Shown one piece after another: positions 8,406 through 16,468 of a DNA stretch of 53,143 bases. The DNA is taken from NCBI GenBank assembly GCA_903877125.1, contig CAIRCM010000003.1:1-53143 (forward strand). Direction: 5' to 3'. The DNA is from an uncultured Acetobacteraceae bacterium. Lineage in GTDB: Bacteria > Pseudomonadota > Alphaproteobacteria > Acetobacterales > Acetobacteraceae. Position numbers and translations under genes: made by a program. Under the pieces are notes generated by a model. The model did no database searches, was not told the DNA's origin, and saw only the letters and a list, made by a program, of their open reading frames with translations. Every line of letters starts with the position of its first letter. Positions within the stretch are counted from its first letter, which is position 1.

Positions 8406-8717
8406 ATGGCCCTCCAACTCCGTCCGAACTGCGAATGGTGCGACCGCGATCTCCCGCCGGACTCCACAATCGCCCGCATCTGCTCCTACGAGTGCACCTT
8501 CTGTGCGGAATGCGTGGACACCGAGCTGCGCAACGTCTGTCCGAACTGCGGCGGGGGTTTCACGCCCCGCCCCATCCGTCCCAAGACCGCGCGCCGCCCG
8601 GGGGTGTCCCTTGCCCACCAGCCAGCATCGGAAAAGCGGGTCCACCTCAAATACAGTCAGGCGGACGTCCGGACCTTCGCCGCCGAGGTGCGCGCCATCC
8701 CGCCGGAGGCGCGTTAG
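8406..8717 (+). CDS. DUF1272 zinc-ribbon protein
   Basis: 103 residues from ATG 8406. This start is preferred over ATG 8385 and the farther upstream start because GGAG lies 7-8 bases before it and family members begin MALxLRPNCE. Cysteine clusters CEWCDRDLP, CSYECTFCAECVD and VCPNCGGGF form a zinc-binding core of about 60 residues, followed by RPIRP and a basic, less conserved tail. The function of the family is unknown; it is cytoplasmic. Its TAG stop is the first three bases of a 39-base perfect palindrome, and a dispersed repeat separates it from the convergent hydratase-like gene. Confidence 0.85.
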   Translation: MALQLRPNCEWCDRDLPPDSTIARICSYECTFCAECVDTELRNVCPNCGGGFTPRPIRPKTARRPGVSLAHQPASEKRVHLKYSQADVRTFAAEVRAIPPEAR

Positions 8718-8753
8718 AGCAAGATAGGGTCAAGTTGACCCTATCTTGCTCTA
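8715..8753 (+). terminator. Perfect 39-base palindrome at the DUF1272 stop
   Basis: Arms of 19 bases (8715-8733 and 8735-8753) are exact reverse complements around a single central base; the left arm begins with the stop codon TAG. The arms contain AGATAGGGTCAA / TTGACCCTATCT. The stem is AT-richer than the surroundings and is followed by AACTCTTTGTTT, so it can serve as a bidirectional terminator between convergent genes. It is also the first half of the long form of the dispersed repeat seen at 2849-2947. Confidence 0.6.
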
Positions 8754-8770
8754 TAACTCTTTGTTTGACC

Positions 8771-8814
8771 GCGTGATTCACGCCGCCGTGTGGTTCCACC
8801 TTTGGCGATCACGC
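8771..8814 (+). repeat. Dispersed REP-like repeat, copy 2
   Basis: 44 bp beginning GCGTGAT and ending ATCACGC, identical to copy 1 (2904-2947) except at two positions, and ending one base short of the stop codon of the convergent hydratase-like gene (8816-8818). The preceding 36 bases also match copy 1. Confidence 0.88.
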
Positions 8815-8815
8815 T

Positions 8816-9610
8816 CTAGCGCCCGACGAAAACGGGCCGGCGCTTTTCCATGAAGGAGCGAGTCGCTTCCTTGAAATCCTCGCTCTTCTCGGCTTCCCGC
8901 TGCATCGCGTCCATCCGGGCGTAATCGCGTTCCGCCCGTTCCAGACCAAGCTGGTTGATGAAATATTTCGACGCCCGCATCGACAGTGGCGCGTTCGCCG
9001 CCAGCACTTCGGCATAGGCGATCGTCTCTTTCTCCAACTCCTCGGCGTCCACTACCCGGTTGACCAACCCGATCCGCAGCGCCTCATCCGATTTCAGCCG
9101 CCGCGCGGAGAACATGATGTCCTTCGCCGCGCTCGGCCCCACCACATCGACCAGCTGCTTCAGACCCTCCGGCGCATACGCCACACCGCGATGCGCGGCA
9201 GGGATGCCAAACTGCGAGTCGGTCGACGCGAACCGCATATCCGCGTTCAGCGCCATGCCCATGCCGCCGCCGAGGCAGTAGCCATAGATCATCGCGATCA
9301 GCGGCTTTTCCAGATCGATCAGCATCCGCCGCAGCGTCGACGGTGCCACCTGCGCCGCCTTCGTCGCCTCGGGCGAGGAACGCGTCTTGTTGAAGCTGGA
9401 AATGTCGGCGCCCGAGATGAACGCCCGGCGCCCCGCCCCGCGCATCACCACGACCTTGATCGAGTCCGTCGCCGCGAAGGTCTTGATGACCTCGATCGCG
9501 TCTTCATACATCCCAGGGGACAGCGCGTTCAATTTCGATTGGTTGTCCCAGATCAGCCAGCCGATGGAGCCAGTGACTTCCGCGCCTACGAGGCCCGAGG
9601 TGAGGTTCAT
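8816..9610 (-). CDS. Enoyl-CoA hydratase/isomerase family protein lacking canonical catalytic Glu
   Basis: 264 residues, crotonase fold. Oxyanion-hole motifs are present: AFISGADISSF (about 63-73) and GYCLGGGMGMALNADMRFA (about 110-128). In classical hydratase, two glutamates lie in GGGCEL and PExxxG; here the first is GGGMGM and the second region reads FGIPAAHRGVAYAPEG, so both are absent. The protein binds an acyl-CoA, but the reaction is probably not standard enoyl-CoA hydration; isomerase, lyase or decarboxylase-like chemistry is possible. It is transcribed alone, 17 bp downstream of the divergently unrelated amidohydrolase gene on the same strand, so the two may form an operon (10659 to 8816). 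Confidence 0.85.
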   Translation of the reverse strand: MNLTSGLVGAEVTGSIGWLIWDNQSKLNALSPGMYEDAIEVIKTFAATDSIKVVVMRGAGRRAFISGADISSFNKTRSSPEATKAAQVAPSTLRRMLIDLEKPLIAMIYGYCLGGGMGMALNADMRFASTDSQFGIPAAHRGVAYAPEGLKQLVDVVGPSAAKDIMFSARRLKSDEALRIGLVNRVVDAEELEKETIAYAEVLAANAPLSMRASKYFINQLGLERAERDYARMDAMQREAEKSEDFKEATRSFMEKRRPVFVGR

Positions 9611-9627
9611 TGCCGTATTACCTTCTG

Positions 9628-10659
9628 TTAGCCGCCGAGCCCGTCGAGAAACCGTGTCAACAGCCCGCCGATGACATCCACGTTATAGCCACCCTCTTGC
9701 ACGATCGCGGCCGGCAGGCCAAGCGCCTTGATCGCCGCACCCGCGCGCGAAAACCCGTCCGGCGTCACCGAAAGCGCGTTCAGCGGCTCATCGACCGACG
9801 CGTCGAACCCCAGACTGATCACCAAAGCCTCCGCCCCGTAGGCCCGGATGGCCGAAACCCCAGCCTCGACCGCCGCGACCCAGCCGTCGTCCCCCGTCCC
9901 CATCGGCAGCGGAAAATTCAGATTGCATCCCGCCCCATCCCCGCCGCCGCGTTCCGTCGCGTGCCCGGTGAACCAGGGGTAGTAGCCGTTCGGGTCCCCA
10001 TGCACCGAGACGAACAGCACGTCCGGCCGGTCCCAGAAAATCCCCTGCGTGCCATTGCCGTGATGGCTGTCGATATCGATGACCGCCACCCGCTCGGCGC
10101 CCCGCACCAGCAGCCGCTCGGCCGCCACCGCCGCGTTGTTCAGGTAGCAGTGCCCGCCCGCCCGCGCCTTGAACGCGTGATGGCCCGGGGGGCGAGCCAG
10201 CGCGTAGGCGCTGTCCCCCCGCGCCGCTTCGTCGGCCGCGGCGGCCGCCCCGGCGGCGGCGTGAAACGCGGCCTCCCACGTATGCGGCCCGATCGGACAG
10301 GCGGCATCCGCCGCGAACCACCCGGCCTGTCCCACGATATGCGCCGGCACCCGAGCGCCATTGGCCATCATCTCCGGGGAGGGATGGTGGTTGGCGACGA
10401 TCTCCGGTCCGGCATCCGGCAGTGCCGACCACGCCGCGTAGCCGTCACGCAGGAATGCCAGATACCCGGGGTCATGCACCGCCAGCAGCGCGGCGATATC
10501 CACCGGCGGCGGCGCCTGCACCGTCAGGCCCATCGCCCGGCAGGCCGCCAACAGCGCCTCGGCGCGCACCGGCACCTCAAAATTCGGCCGAACCTTGCCC
10601 TTGGCCAGGAAGAACGCGGGGGCGTGGGCAAGCTGTGCTGGGTTCCAGAAGACTTTCAT
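9628..10659 (-). CDS. Histone-deacetylase-family zinc amidohydrolase (acetylpolyamine deacetylase-like)
   Basis: 343 residues from ATG 10659; a farther ATG at 10710 adds 17 atypical residues. Arginase/deacetylase fold: RPPGHHA (about 155-161) gives the catalytic His pair, DIDSHHGNGTQG (about 193-204) gives zinc-ligand Asp and His, GFDASVDEP (about 285) gives the second zinc Asp, and EGGYN lies near the C-terminus. Bacterial members remove acetyl groups from acetylated polyamines or related short amides in the cytoplasm. The third zinc motif is GFDAS, where most members have GFDAH. It is divergent from the MFS_3 exporter gene with 72 bp between starts. Confidence 0.9.
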   Translation of the reverse strand: MKVFWNPAQLAHAPAFFLAKGKVRPNFEVPVRAEALLAACRAMGLTVQAPPPVDIAALLAVHDPGYLAFLRDGYAAWSALPDAGPEIVANHHPSPEMMANGARVPAHIVGQAGWFAADAACPIGPHTWEAAFHAAAGAAAAADEAARGDSAYALARPPGHHAFKARAGGHCYLNNAAVAAERLLVRGAERVAVIDIDSHHGNGTQGIFWDRPDVLFVSVHGDPNGYYPWFTGHATERGGGDGAGCNLNFPLPMGTGDDGWVAAVEAGVSAIRAYGAEALVISLGFDASVDEPLNALSVTPDGFSRAGAAIKALGLPAAIVQEGGYNVDVIGGLLTRFLDGLGG

Positions 10660-10731
10660 AACACGACTTTCCCATGAATTCGCCGCGATTGCATCGTATA
10701 ACGACCGCATGGCAACCCGAACGATCGTCTG

Positions 10732-12324
10732 ATGGCGCTTCCCGCCGCCCTGGTCCCCCTGCGGAACCGCACCTTCCGCACGCTGTGGGGCGCGGGCGTT
10801 GTCGCTTGGCTGGGAATGTGGCTACAGAACACCGGTGCCGGCTGGCTGATGACCACGCTCGCGCCGGACCCGCTGATCGTGTCGATGGTGCAGGCCGCGA
10901 CCATCATGCCAGTGTTCCTGCTCGCGATCCCCGGCGGCGCCATGGCCGATATCGTCGATCGCCGGCTTTTCCTCATCGGATGCCAGGTCTGGATTTGCGC
11001 GGCCGCCGCGCTGCTCGCCGTGCTCACGCTGTCCGGCGCGATGACCGCGTCCTGGCTGTTGATTCTCACGTTTGCCATCGGCATCGGCACCGCGCTCAAC
11101 AACCCGGCCTGGAGTGCGGTCGTCCCGGAACTGGTACCGCGCGAGGACCTGGTGCAGGCCATCGCCCTGAACGGCATCGGCTTCAACCTGACCCGCGCCG
11201 TGGGGCCCGCGCTGGCCGGCTTTCTGATCCTGCTGGGCGGGCCGAGCCTGGCGTTCAGCTTGTACGCCTTGTCGATCGGGGTGGTGATCACGGCGCTGAT
11301 CACCTGGCGACGCAACGTCCGGCATTTCACCGGACTGCCGCGCGAGCACCTGCTCTCGGCGATGCGGGCCGGCATGCGCTTCGTGAAGAACACCCCGGCG
11401 ATCCGCTCGGCGATGATGCGCACGATCGCCTATTCGATCCCCTGCGCCGCCCCCTGGGGCCTGCTGCCGTTGTTCGTGCGGCAGGAGCTGGGGCTGGGTG
11501 CCGGCATGTACGGCGTGATCCTTGGGGCGATGGGCGCCGGCGGGGTCGCATCCGGCATGCTGTTGCCGAAGTTCCGGACGCGATTCAGCCGCGGGCGCAC
11601 GGTGCTGATCTGCACGATGTCGTCCTGCACGGGCATGGCGCTGCTGTCGTTCTCCCACCACTGGGCCTTGGCCGCCTTCGGGATGCTGCTCTTCGGCATG
11701 GGCTGGACCGCCGCTTATGCGACCATGCAGGCCTCCGCCCAGCTCGCCTGCCCGCCCTGGGTGCGGGCGCGTGCTTTGTCGATCTATCAGTTGGCGCAGA
11801 ACGGCGCCCTGACCATTGGCTCCTTCGCCTGGGGCTGGCTCGCCGGCCATGTCGGAATGCCGCTCACCCTCGCTGTCGCCGCCGGCATCGGCGCACTCCT
11901 CGCCGTCGCGGCGCTCGGCTTTCGGATCGAGGCGTTCGTGCCCCCCGCCGCACCCGCCCCCAGCGACCACGCTTTGGCCCCCGAGGCACCCGCCGCCGAA
12001 CTGGTCCCGCTGCTGCGCAATGCGCGCGGGCGGGTGATGGAGACCGCGCATTACAGCGTCACCCCGGCGGAGAGGGATGCGTTCATGGCGATCATGCGGG
12101 AAATCCGCCTGCTGCGTGGCCGCACCGGCGCACAGTTCTGGCAGCTTTACGAAAACGTTGCCCACCCCGAGGGTTGGGTCGAAATCTGGTCGATGGAAAG
12201 CTGGACGGATCACCTGCGGGAAGCCGGCCGCCTGTCGGACAGCGACCGCGCGGTCCTGGCCCGCGTGGCGGCCTTTCAGCACGAAACAAACCGGCCCGCG
12301 CGCTATCTGGCGGTCGATCCGTAG
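10732..12324 (+). CDS. MFS_3-type exporter with C-terminal monooxygenase-like domain
   Basis: 530 residues. The first 400 or so form a 12-helix major facilitator protein of the EntS-like transmembrane effector group (FRTLWGAGVVAWLGMWLQNTG at the start, IPGGAMADIVDRRLFL after helix 2). The last 105 or so form a soluble domain (METAHYSVTPAERDAFMAIM, FWQLYENVAHPEGWVEIW) resembling antibiotic-biosynthesis-monooxygenase ferredoxin-like folds, a fusion typical of this subfamily. It probably exports a small metabolite; the substrate is unknown. It is convergent with the chemoreceptor gene, stop codons only 9 bases apart. Confidence 0.88.
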   Translation: MALPAALVPLRNRTFRTLWGAGVVAWLGMWLQNTGAGWLMTTLAPDPLIVSMVQAATIMPVFLLAIPGGAMADIVDRRLFLIGCQVWICAAAALLAVLTLSGAMTASWLLILTFAIGIGTALNNPAWSAVVPELVPREDLVQAIALNGIGFNLTRAVGPALAGFLILLGGPSLAFSLYALSIGVVITALITWRRNVRHFTGLPREHLLSAMRAGMRFVKNTPAIRSAMMRTIAYSIPCAAPWGLLPLFVRQELGLGAGMYGVILGAMGAGGVASGMLLPKFRTRFSRGRTVLICTMSSCTGMALLSFSHHWALAAFGMLLFGMGWTAAYATMQASAQLACPPWVRARALSIYQLAQNGALTIGSFAWGWLAGHVGMPLTLAVAAGIGALLAVAALGFRIEAFVPPAAPAPSDHALAPEAPAAELVPLLRNARGRVMETAHYSVTPAERDAFMAIMREIRLLRGRTGAQFWQLYENVAHPEGWVEIWSMESWTDHLREAGRLSDSDRAVLARVAAFQHETNRPARYLAVDP

Positions 12325-12333
12325 CGCCAGGGG

Positions 12334-14445
12334 CTACGCCACCTTAACCTCCCGGATGAACGTCGTGACCGCCCGGTTCAACGCTTCCGCCTGCTGACTG
12401 AGTGCCCCCGCCGCGTTCAGAACCTCGTTGGCCGCCGTGTCGGTACTCGTCGCCCCCGCGCCAACCCCCGCGATGTTCGAAGTGACCGACTGCGTGCCGA
12501 CCGAGGCCTGCTGCACATTCCGGGCGATTTCCCGTGTCGCCGCGCCCTGCTCCTCGACCGCGGCGGCAATCGCCGAGGTAATGGCGCTGACTTCCCCAAT
12601 GGTCGCGCCGATCGACTGGATCGAGGTCACGGCTTCGTTTGTCGAGCCCTGGATCTGCGCGATCTGGCGACCGATATCCTCGGTCGCCTTGGCGGTCTGG
12701 GTCGCGAGGCTTTTCACCTCGCTGGCGACCACGGCGAAGCCTTTTCCGGCGTCCCCGGCCCGCGCCGCCTCGATCGTCGCGTTCAGCGCCAGAAGATTGG
12801 TCTGTCCCGCGATGTTGCTGATGAGATCGACGACATCGCCGATCTTCCGCGCGCCCTCGGCCAAATCTCGCACCACCGCATCGGTGTGGCGCGCGTCCTC
12901 GACCGCCTTGCCCGCGACCTTGGCCGATTGCGCGACCTGCCGCGTGATCTCCCCGATCGACGCCGCCAGTTCCTCCGCGGCGGAGGCAACCATCTGCACG
13001 TTGGCGCTGGCTTCCTCGGCCGCGGACGCGACATTGGCCGCCTGCTGCGTCGTGTCGCTGGCGGTGCCGGTCATCGTGCGGGCCGTGAGCTGTAGTTGCG
13101 ACGCGGCCGAGGACACCAGACCGACCAGGCCGCCCACCTGTCCCTCGAACCCGCCCGTCAGGCTATCCAGACGTTGCGCCCGGGCCTCGGTCGCCGTCTG
13201 CGCGGCCGCCCGTTCCGCCGTCAGCCGGTCAGCCCGGATCATGCCGTCGCGAAACACCGCGACCGTCGCGGCCATGTGGGCGATTTCATCGTCGTCGCGG
13301 GATCGCGCCGCTTCGGCCGTCAGGTCGCCCTGCGACAGGCGGACCATCGTCCCGTTCAGCGCCACGACCCTGGCCACCAGATTACGGCCGATGTAAAGCC
13401 AGCCGATCAACACCGACAGGGTCACACCGACCACCGCCAAACCCGTCATGATCGACAGTCCCAGGCCGATCCGCGCATCCGACTCGGCGGTTGACGCGGC
13501 AATGGCCTTTTGTCCCGCGGCGACCTCGGCATCGACTTCCGCTGCCAGTCGCGCGGCCTCCTCGCTTGCGTCACCCAATGCCTGACGACCAGCGGTCAGC
13601 GCCCCCAACTCGGCCTCCCGCCTCGTGAAAACGTTGTCCGGTTTCGTTCCGAATCCAATGAGCGCGTCCACCGCCGACCGCAACCCTGGCGTCGATTTCA
13701 GCGTCTCCGCCGTGTCGATGCGTTCCTGCAGCCGCTGTACCAGCGCATCCATGTCCGAGCGCAGCTTCGACAGCTCTCCAGTGGTGGGAACCTGTCTGGC
13801 ACGCAGCAGCAGGCCGAGCATGGCATTACTGTCCGATGAGAGGTCCGCCATGGCCTGGGACAGGGGGATATCGTTCGAGACCAGCTGCAGAAGCGCCTTG
13901 GTGACTTCTTCGTTGGTCCCCCCGATATTCATCGACGCCGTATCGATGTCGCCGCGTACGAGATCCCAGGCCGGGGTCAATACTGTCAGCACGTCGGCCC
14001 GCGCCTTCTCGGCCGCGGCCAATGTTGCCTCCAGCCGCGCCGCCGCCGCCAGGCGTTGCACCACCACCGCATCCAGCCGGTCGAGCTGTTCGTTGAGCTT
14101 GCCCACCCGCTCCCGCAGCGCCGGAACCGCACCGACCTCGGACAGCGATCGCGCGACATCGTCCCGGGCCTTCGCCAGATCGTCGCGCCGTTGCTGGCGT
14201 TGCTGCTGATCGGCGACCAACAGCAAACCGCGCGCCTGGGAGGCCAACGCCTGTGCCCGCGCAGCCAACGCCATCCCATGCACCGCTTGCGGCACATCCC
14301 GCTGCGTGATGGCGTGCATCGTCGCATCGACCCCCGCCAGCACCAGATACGCCGCGAGGCTGGCCGCGACCGTAAGGCCGGCGATCGCCCCAAACGCCAG
14401 ATACAGCCGCGCTCGGATGCCCCAGGTGCGAAGGGAGAGGTTCAT
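12334..14445 (-). CDS. Methyl-accepting chemotaxis protein
   Basis: 703 residues, a complete transmembrane chemoreceptor. The first membrane helix (about 10-32) is followed by a long periplasmic helical sensor with many Ala and heptad patterns (about 33-325), a second helix (about 330-352), and a HAMP domain. The cytoplasmic signalling coiled coil has the highly conserved hairpin tip [20 protein letters not shown] near 550-570. The sensor is roughly 290 residues, consistent with a doubled four-helix bundle; the ligand cannot be read. The C-terminus (FIREVKVA) has no NWETF-like CheR tether. It carries a CtrA-box-like motif about 100-125 bp upstream and no che genes nearby. Confidence 0.95.
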   Translation of the reverse strand: MNLSLRTWGIRARLYLAFGAIAGLTVAASLAAYLVLAGVDATMHAITQRDVPQAVHGMALAARAQALASQARGLLLVADQQQRQQRRDDLAKARDDVARSLSEVGAVPALRERVGKLNEQLDRLDAVVVQRLAAAARLEATLAAAEKARADVLTVLTPAWDLVRGDIDTASMNIGGTNEEVTKALLQLVSNDIPLSQAMADLSSDSNAMLGLLLRARQVPTTGELSKLRSDMDALVQRLQERIDTAETLKSTPGLRSAVDALIGFGTKPDNVFTRREAELGALTAGRQALGDASEEAARLAAEVDAEVAAGQKAIAASTAESDARIGLGLSIMTGLAVVGVTLSVLIGWLYIGRNLVARVVALNGTMVRLSQGDLTAEAARSRDDDEIAHMAATVAVFRDGMIRADRLTAERAAAQTATEARAQRLDSLTGGFEGQVGGLVGLVSSAASQLQLTARTMTGTASDTTQQAANVASAAEEASANVQMVASAAEELAASIGEITRQVAQSAKVAGKAVEDARHTDAVVRDLAEGARKIGDVVDLISNIAGQTNLLALNATIEAARAGDAGKGFAVVASEVKSLATQTAKATEDIGRQIAQIQGSTNEAVTSIQSIGATIGEVSAITSAIAAAVEEQGAATREIARNVQQASVGTQSVTSNIAGVGAGATSTDTAANEVLNAAGALSQQAEALNRAVTTFIREVKVA

Positions 14446-14542
14446 GCGGCACGCCCCCCATGGATCGATGGGGCGCGCACTGGCGCGCGGGTCGACACGG
14501 TCGTCATGGCTTCGGTCTCCGTCAGTATCGGGTGTTACTATC

Positions 14543-14568
14543 GGGAGAGAAGGTTAAGAAAAGGTTTA
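14543..14568 (-). promoter_or_regulatory. CtrA-box-like motif upstream of the chemoreceptor gene
   Basis: Read on the minus strand the site is TAAACCTTTTCTTAACCTTC, close to the alphaproteobacterial CtrA consensus TTAA-N7-TTAA (first half TAAA, second half a perfect TTAACC). An almost identical block lies before the diguanylate cyclase gene at 43415-43439. It is about 100 bp from the chemoreceptor ATG, in the only AT-rich part of the 168-bp gap. Confidence 0.5.
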
Positions 14569-14613
14569 CAAAACGGGCCGCGGCGAGATTTTTTCATCGG
14601 GGGGCTCAGCGTT

Positions 14614-15045
14614 TCAGCCCGGTTCGCCGGACTGCCACGGGTCGATCACCGGAATGCCAATCGCGATAAACGGCGCGGTATCCCTCGTCGCGACCGAAAA
14701 GCCTCGGACCCCGGCAATGGCCGCGATCTGCCCATCGGCAACGCCGATCCCATGACCGGCGGCGCGCGCCCGGGCAACCAGGACGGCGAACAACCGGGCG
14801 GCCGGCTCATCGAAGCCGAGGATTCGCCGCACGCCAAAACTTGCTATGACCTCGGATATCCGCGCCTCGAGCCGCGACCGACGCTTCCCGAGCGGCAGAA
14901 GCGCTACGCCGAGCAGCAGTTCGGCGATGTTCACGGTCGTCAGATACAGCGTCTCGGTCCGCTGCCGGTCCAGCCAAGCCGCCACCGCTTGGTGACCGTC
15001 CCGCCGCATGGGTTCGTACAGCACGTTGGTATCGAGAACGATCAT
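14614..15045 (-). CDS. VapC-type PIN-domain ribonuclease toxin
   Basis: 143 residues, full-length PIN domain. Acidic residues for Mg-dependent RNA cleavage are in place: Asp5 (VLDTNVL), Glu42 (NIAELL), Asp104 (GVADGQIAA) and Asp122 (ATRDTAPF). It cleaves RNA when not held by its antitoxin. The gene starts inside the end of the antitoxin gene (4-base ATGA overlap), the standard vapBC arrangement. In contrast to the vapBC remnant at 7.6-8.2 kb, nothing is broken here. Confidence 0.92.
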   Translation of the reverse strand: MIVLDTNVLYEPMRRDGHQAVAAWLDRQRTETLYLTTVNIAELLLGVALLPLGKRRSRLEARISEVIASFGVRRILGFDEPAARLFAVLVARARAAGHGIGVADGQIAAIAGVRGFSVATRDTAPFIAIGIPVIDPWQSGEPG

Positions 15046-15281
15046 TCGAACGTGGCAGGTTCAGGCTCCGTCCTGTCGCGGACGACATCCAGTTCGACGC
15101 CCCCGAAATCGCGACCGATGGCGGCGAGCATCGACCCAAGGCCACGCTGCTTCGCGGGATTGACCGCGTCATCCAGAATGACCCGAATCTCGGCCTCGAC
15201 GCTGCGACCGTGCGCCGCCGCACGCATGCGCAGGGCTTTGTGGGTTTCGTCGGACAGGTTTCGGACGTTGAGCGCGGCCAT
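15042..15281 (-). CDS. VapB/FitA-type ribbon-helix-helix antitoxin
   Basis: 79 residues. The N-terminal RHH DNA-binding part is MAALNVRNLSDETHKALRM, followed by AAAHGRSVEAEIRVILDDAV, which matches FitA/VapB proteins; the C-terminal 30 residues should wrap the toxin. It neutralises the downstream toxin and, as in the family, probably represses its own operon. Upstream, two direct repeats GATGTCA spaced 20 bp apart are candidate operator half-sites. Confidence 0.9.
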   Translation of the reverse strand: MAALNVRNLSDETHKALRMRAAAHGRSVEAEIRVILDDAVNPAKQRGLGSMLAAIGRDFGGVELDVVRDRTEPEPATFE

Positions 15282-15325
15282 GAGAGTCCCCGCGTGACAG
15301 CAATTTATCGCGATATGGCCCCGAT

Positions 15326-15353
15326 GATGTCATTTTTTCTATATCGATGTCAA
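15326..15353 (-). promoter_or_regulatory. Candidate vapBC promoter/operator
   Basis: AT-rich segment with two direct repeats GATGTCA (15326-15332 and 15346-15352), two helical turns apart. On the coding strand it includes TTGACA (15353-15348), which can act as a -35 element for the vapBC operon starting at 15281. Repeats spaced by two turns suit a tetrameric VapBC repressor. This is inferred from pattern only. Confidence 0.4.
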
Positions 15354-15405
15354 TCATGCGCTCGACGCGGCCGGCCACCGAACTGTCCACCTCCGCAAAT
15401 ATCCG

Positions 15406-16275
15406 CTACCCCACCACAATCCGTATCGGCCCCGCCGCGTCCGTCACCGTCAGCGGAATAAACCCCGCTTTGTCCCCGTCCGTCTGTGCCGGCACCGCCG
15501 TGTTGCCGGGGAACTCCACCACCCCGGCCCGCACATGCCGCACCCCTGGCGCGCGCCCCAGCCGGTGCAGCGGCAGCGCCGCGCCATACAGCAGGGTGAT
15601 CCCCGGCCCCCCACGCTCGAACAGCACGACGGAAAATCCCGGCTCCCCAGGCCTGGCATCCGGCGCCAATCGAAAATTACCGCCGTAAAGGCACCCTTTG
15701 CTGACGATCACGCTTGCCGCCTGCACATCCTGCCCATCGAGCCGGACGGCGATTTTCGCGTAATCGTATTGCGGCAACTGCCGCAGCGTCTGGACCACGT
15801 ACGCCCCCCGCCCCAGCGCGCGCTTCAACCGCAGCGGCAGCGTGTGCACGATATGCGCGTCGAACCCGACGCCCAGCATCTGCACGAACAGCCGCGACAG
15901 CGCCCCGTTGCGCGCCACCCCCGGCCAGATCGTCTGTGTCCGCCCGAACGCCAAGGCCCCGGCCACCGCCTTCGGCGCGAACGGCAGCCCCAGCTCATGC
16001 GCCAGCACGTTCGCGGTTCCAAGCGGAATCACCCCCAGAACGGTTTCGCTTCCGATCAGCCCGTTGGCGACTTCCGCGATCGTGCCATCGCCGCCGGCCG
16101 CGACCACCAGCCGTTCCCCCCGCGAAGCCGCCTCCCGCGCGAGTTCCTCGGCGTGCCCCGCATGGTTGGTTTCCATGAGATCGAGCCGCACGCCATTGGC
16201 GACGAGCACGTCGAGCACGCGCCACAGCAACGCCGCGCGCCGACGCCCGGCGGTGGGATTGAAGACGATCAGCAT
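15406..16275 (-). CDS. Diacylglycerol kinase family lipid kinase
   Basis: 289 residues. ATP-dependent phosphorylation of diacylglycerol or a related lipid at the inner membrane face. It carries the DAGK catalytic fold: nucleotide loop NPTAGRRR (6-13), GGDGTIAEVANGL (61-73, with the catalytic-region GGDGT) and PLGTANVLAHELGLP (84-98). The C-terminal beta domain contains GCLYGGNFRLAPDA and ends normally. Soluble YegS/BmrU-type members, unlike DgkA, have this architecture. The start at 16275 faces the plcP-like gene; a Pho-box-like array on this strand lies 72-100 bp upstream. In context it would recycle diacylglycerol released by the neighbouring phospholipase back to phosphatidate. Confidence 0.9.
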   Translation of the reverse strand: MLIVFNPTAGRRRAALLWRVLDVLVANGVRLDLMETNHAGHAEELAREAASRGERLVVAAGGDGTIAEVANGLIGSETVLGVIPLGTANVLAHELGLPFAPKAVAGALAFGRTQTIWPGVARNGALSRLFVQMLGVGFDAHIVHTLPLRLKRALGRGAYVVQTLRQLPQYDYAKIAVRLDGQDVQAASVIVSKGCLYGGNFRLAPDARPGEPGFSVVLFERGGPGITLLYGAALPLHRLGRAPGVRHVRAGVVEFPGNTAVPAQTDGDKAGFIPLTVTDAAGPIRIVVG

Positions 16276-16346
16276 GACGGTGCCTCGGAGAGCTTACGAA
16301 TCGGACGTTTCCTCCCTGTCAAAACGCGGCTTTTGCCCCGGATTTC

Positions 16347-16375
16347 GTGACAGATACGCGTCAGATTCATGACCG
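16347..16375 (-). promoter_or_regulatory. Tandem Pho-box-like array between dagK-like and plcP-like genes
   Basis: On the minus strand three 7-base units CGGTCAT, CTGACGC and CTGTCAC follow each other with exactly 4 bases between (11-bp period). This is the geometry of PhoB sites (CTGTCAT-N4-CTGTCAC). Each adjacent pair matches about 14 of 18 consensus positions by my hand count. The array points toward the diacylglycerol kinase gene and lies 94-122 bp from the plcP-like start, so it could serve both directions. Confidence 0.6.
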
Positions 16376-16468
16376 CTCAATAATATTCACGCCGCGACGG
16401 AAATGTCCGCACCGTAATCCAACCTTCATTTTGTTCAGACGGATTCGGGACTATTTCAATGCCCTCGC

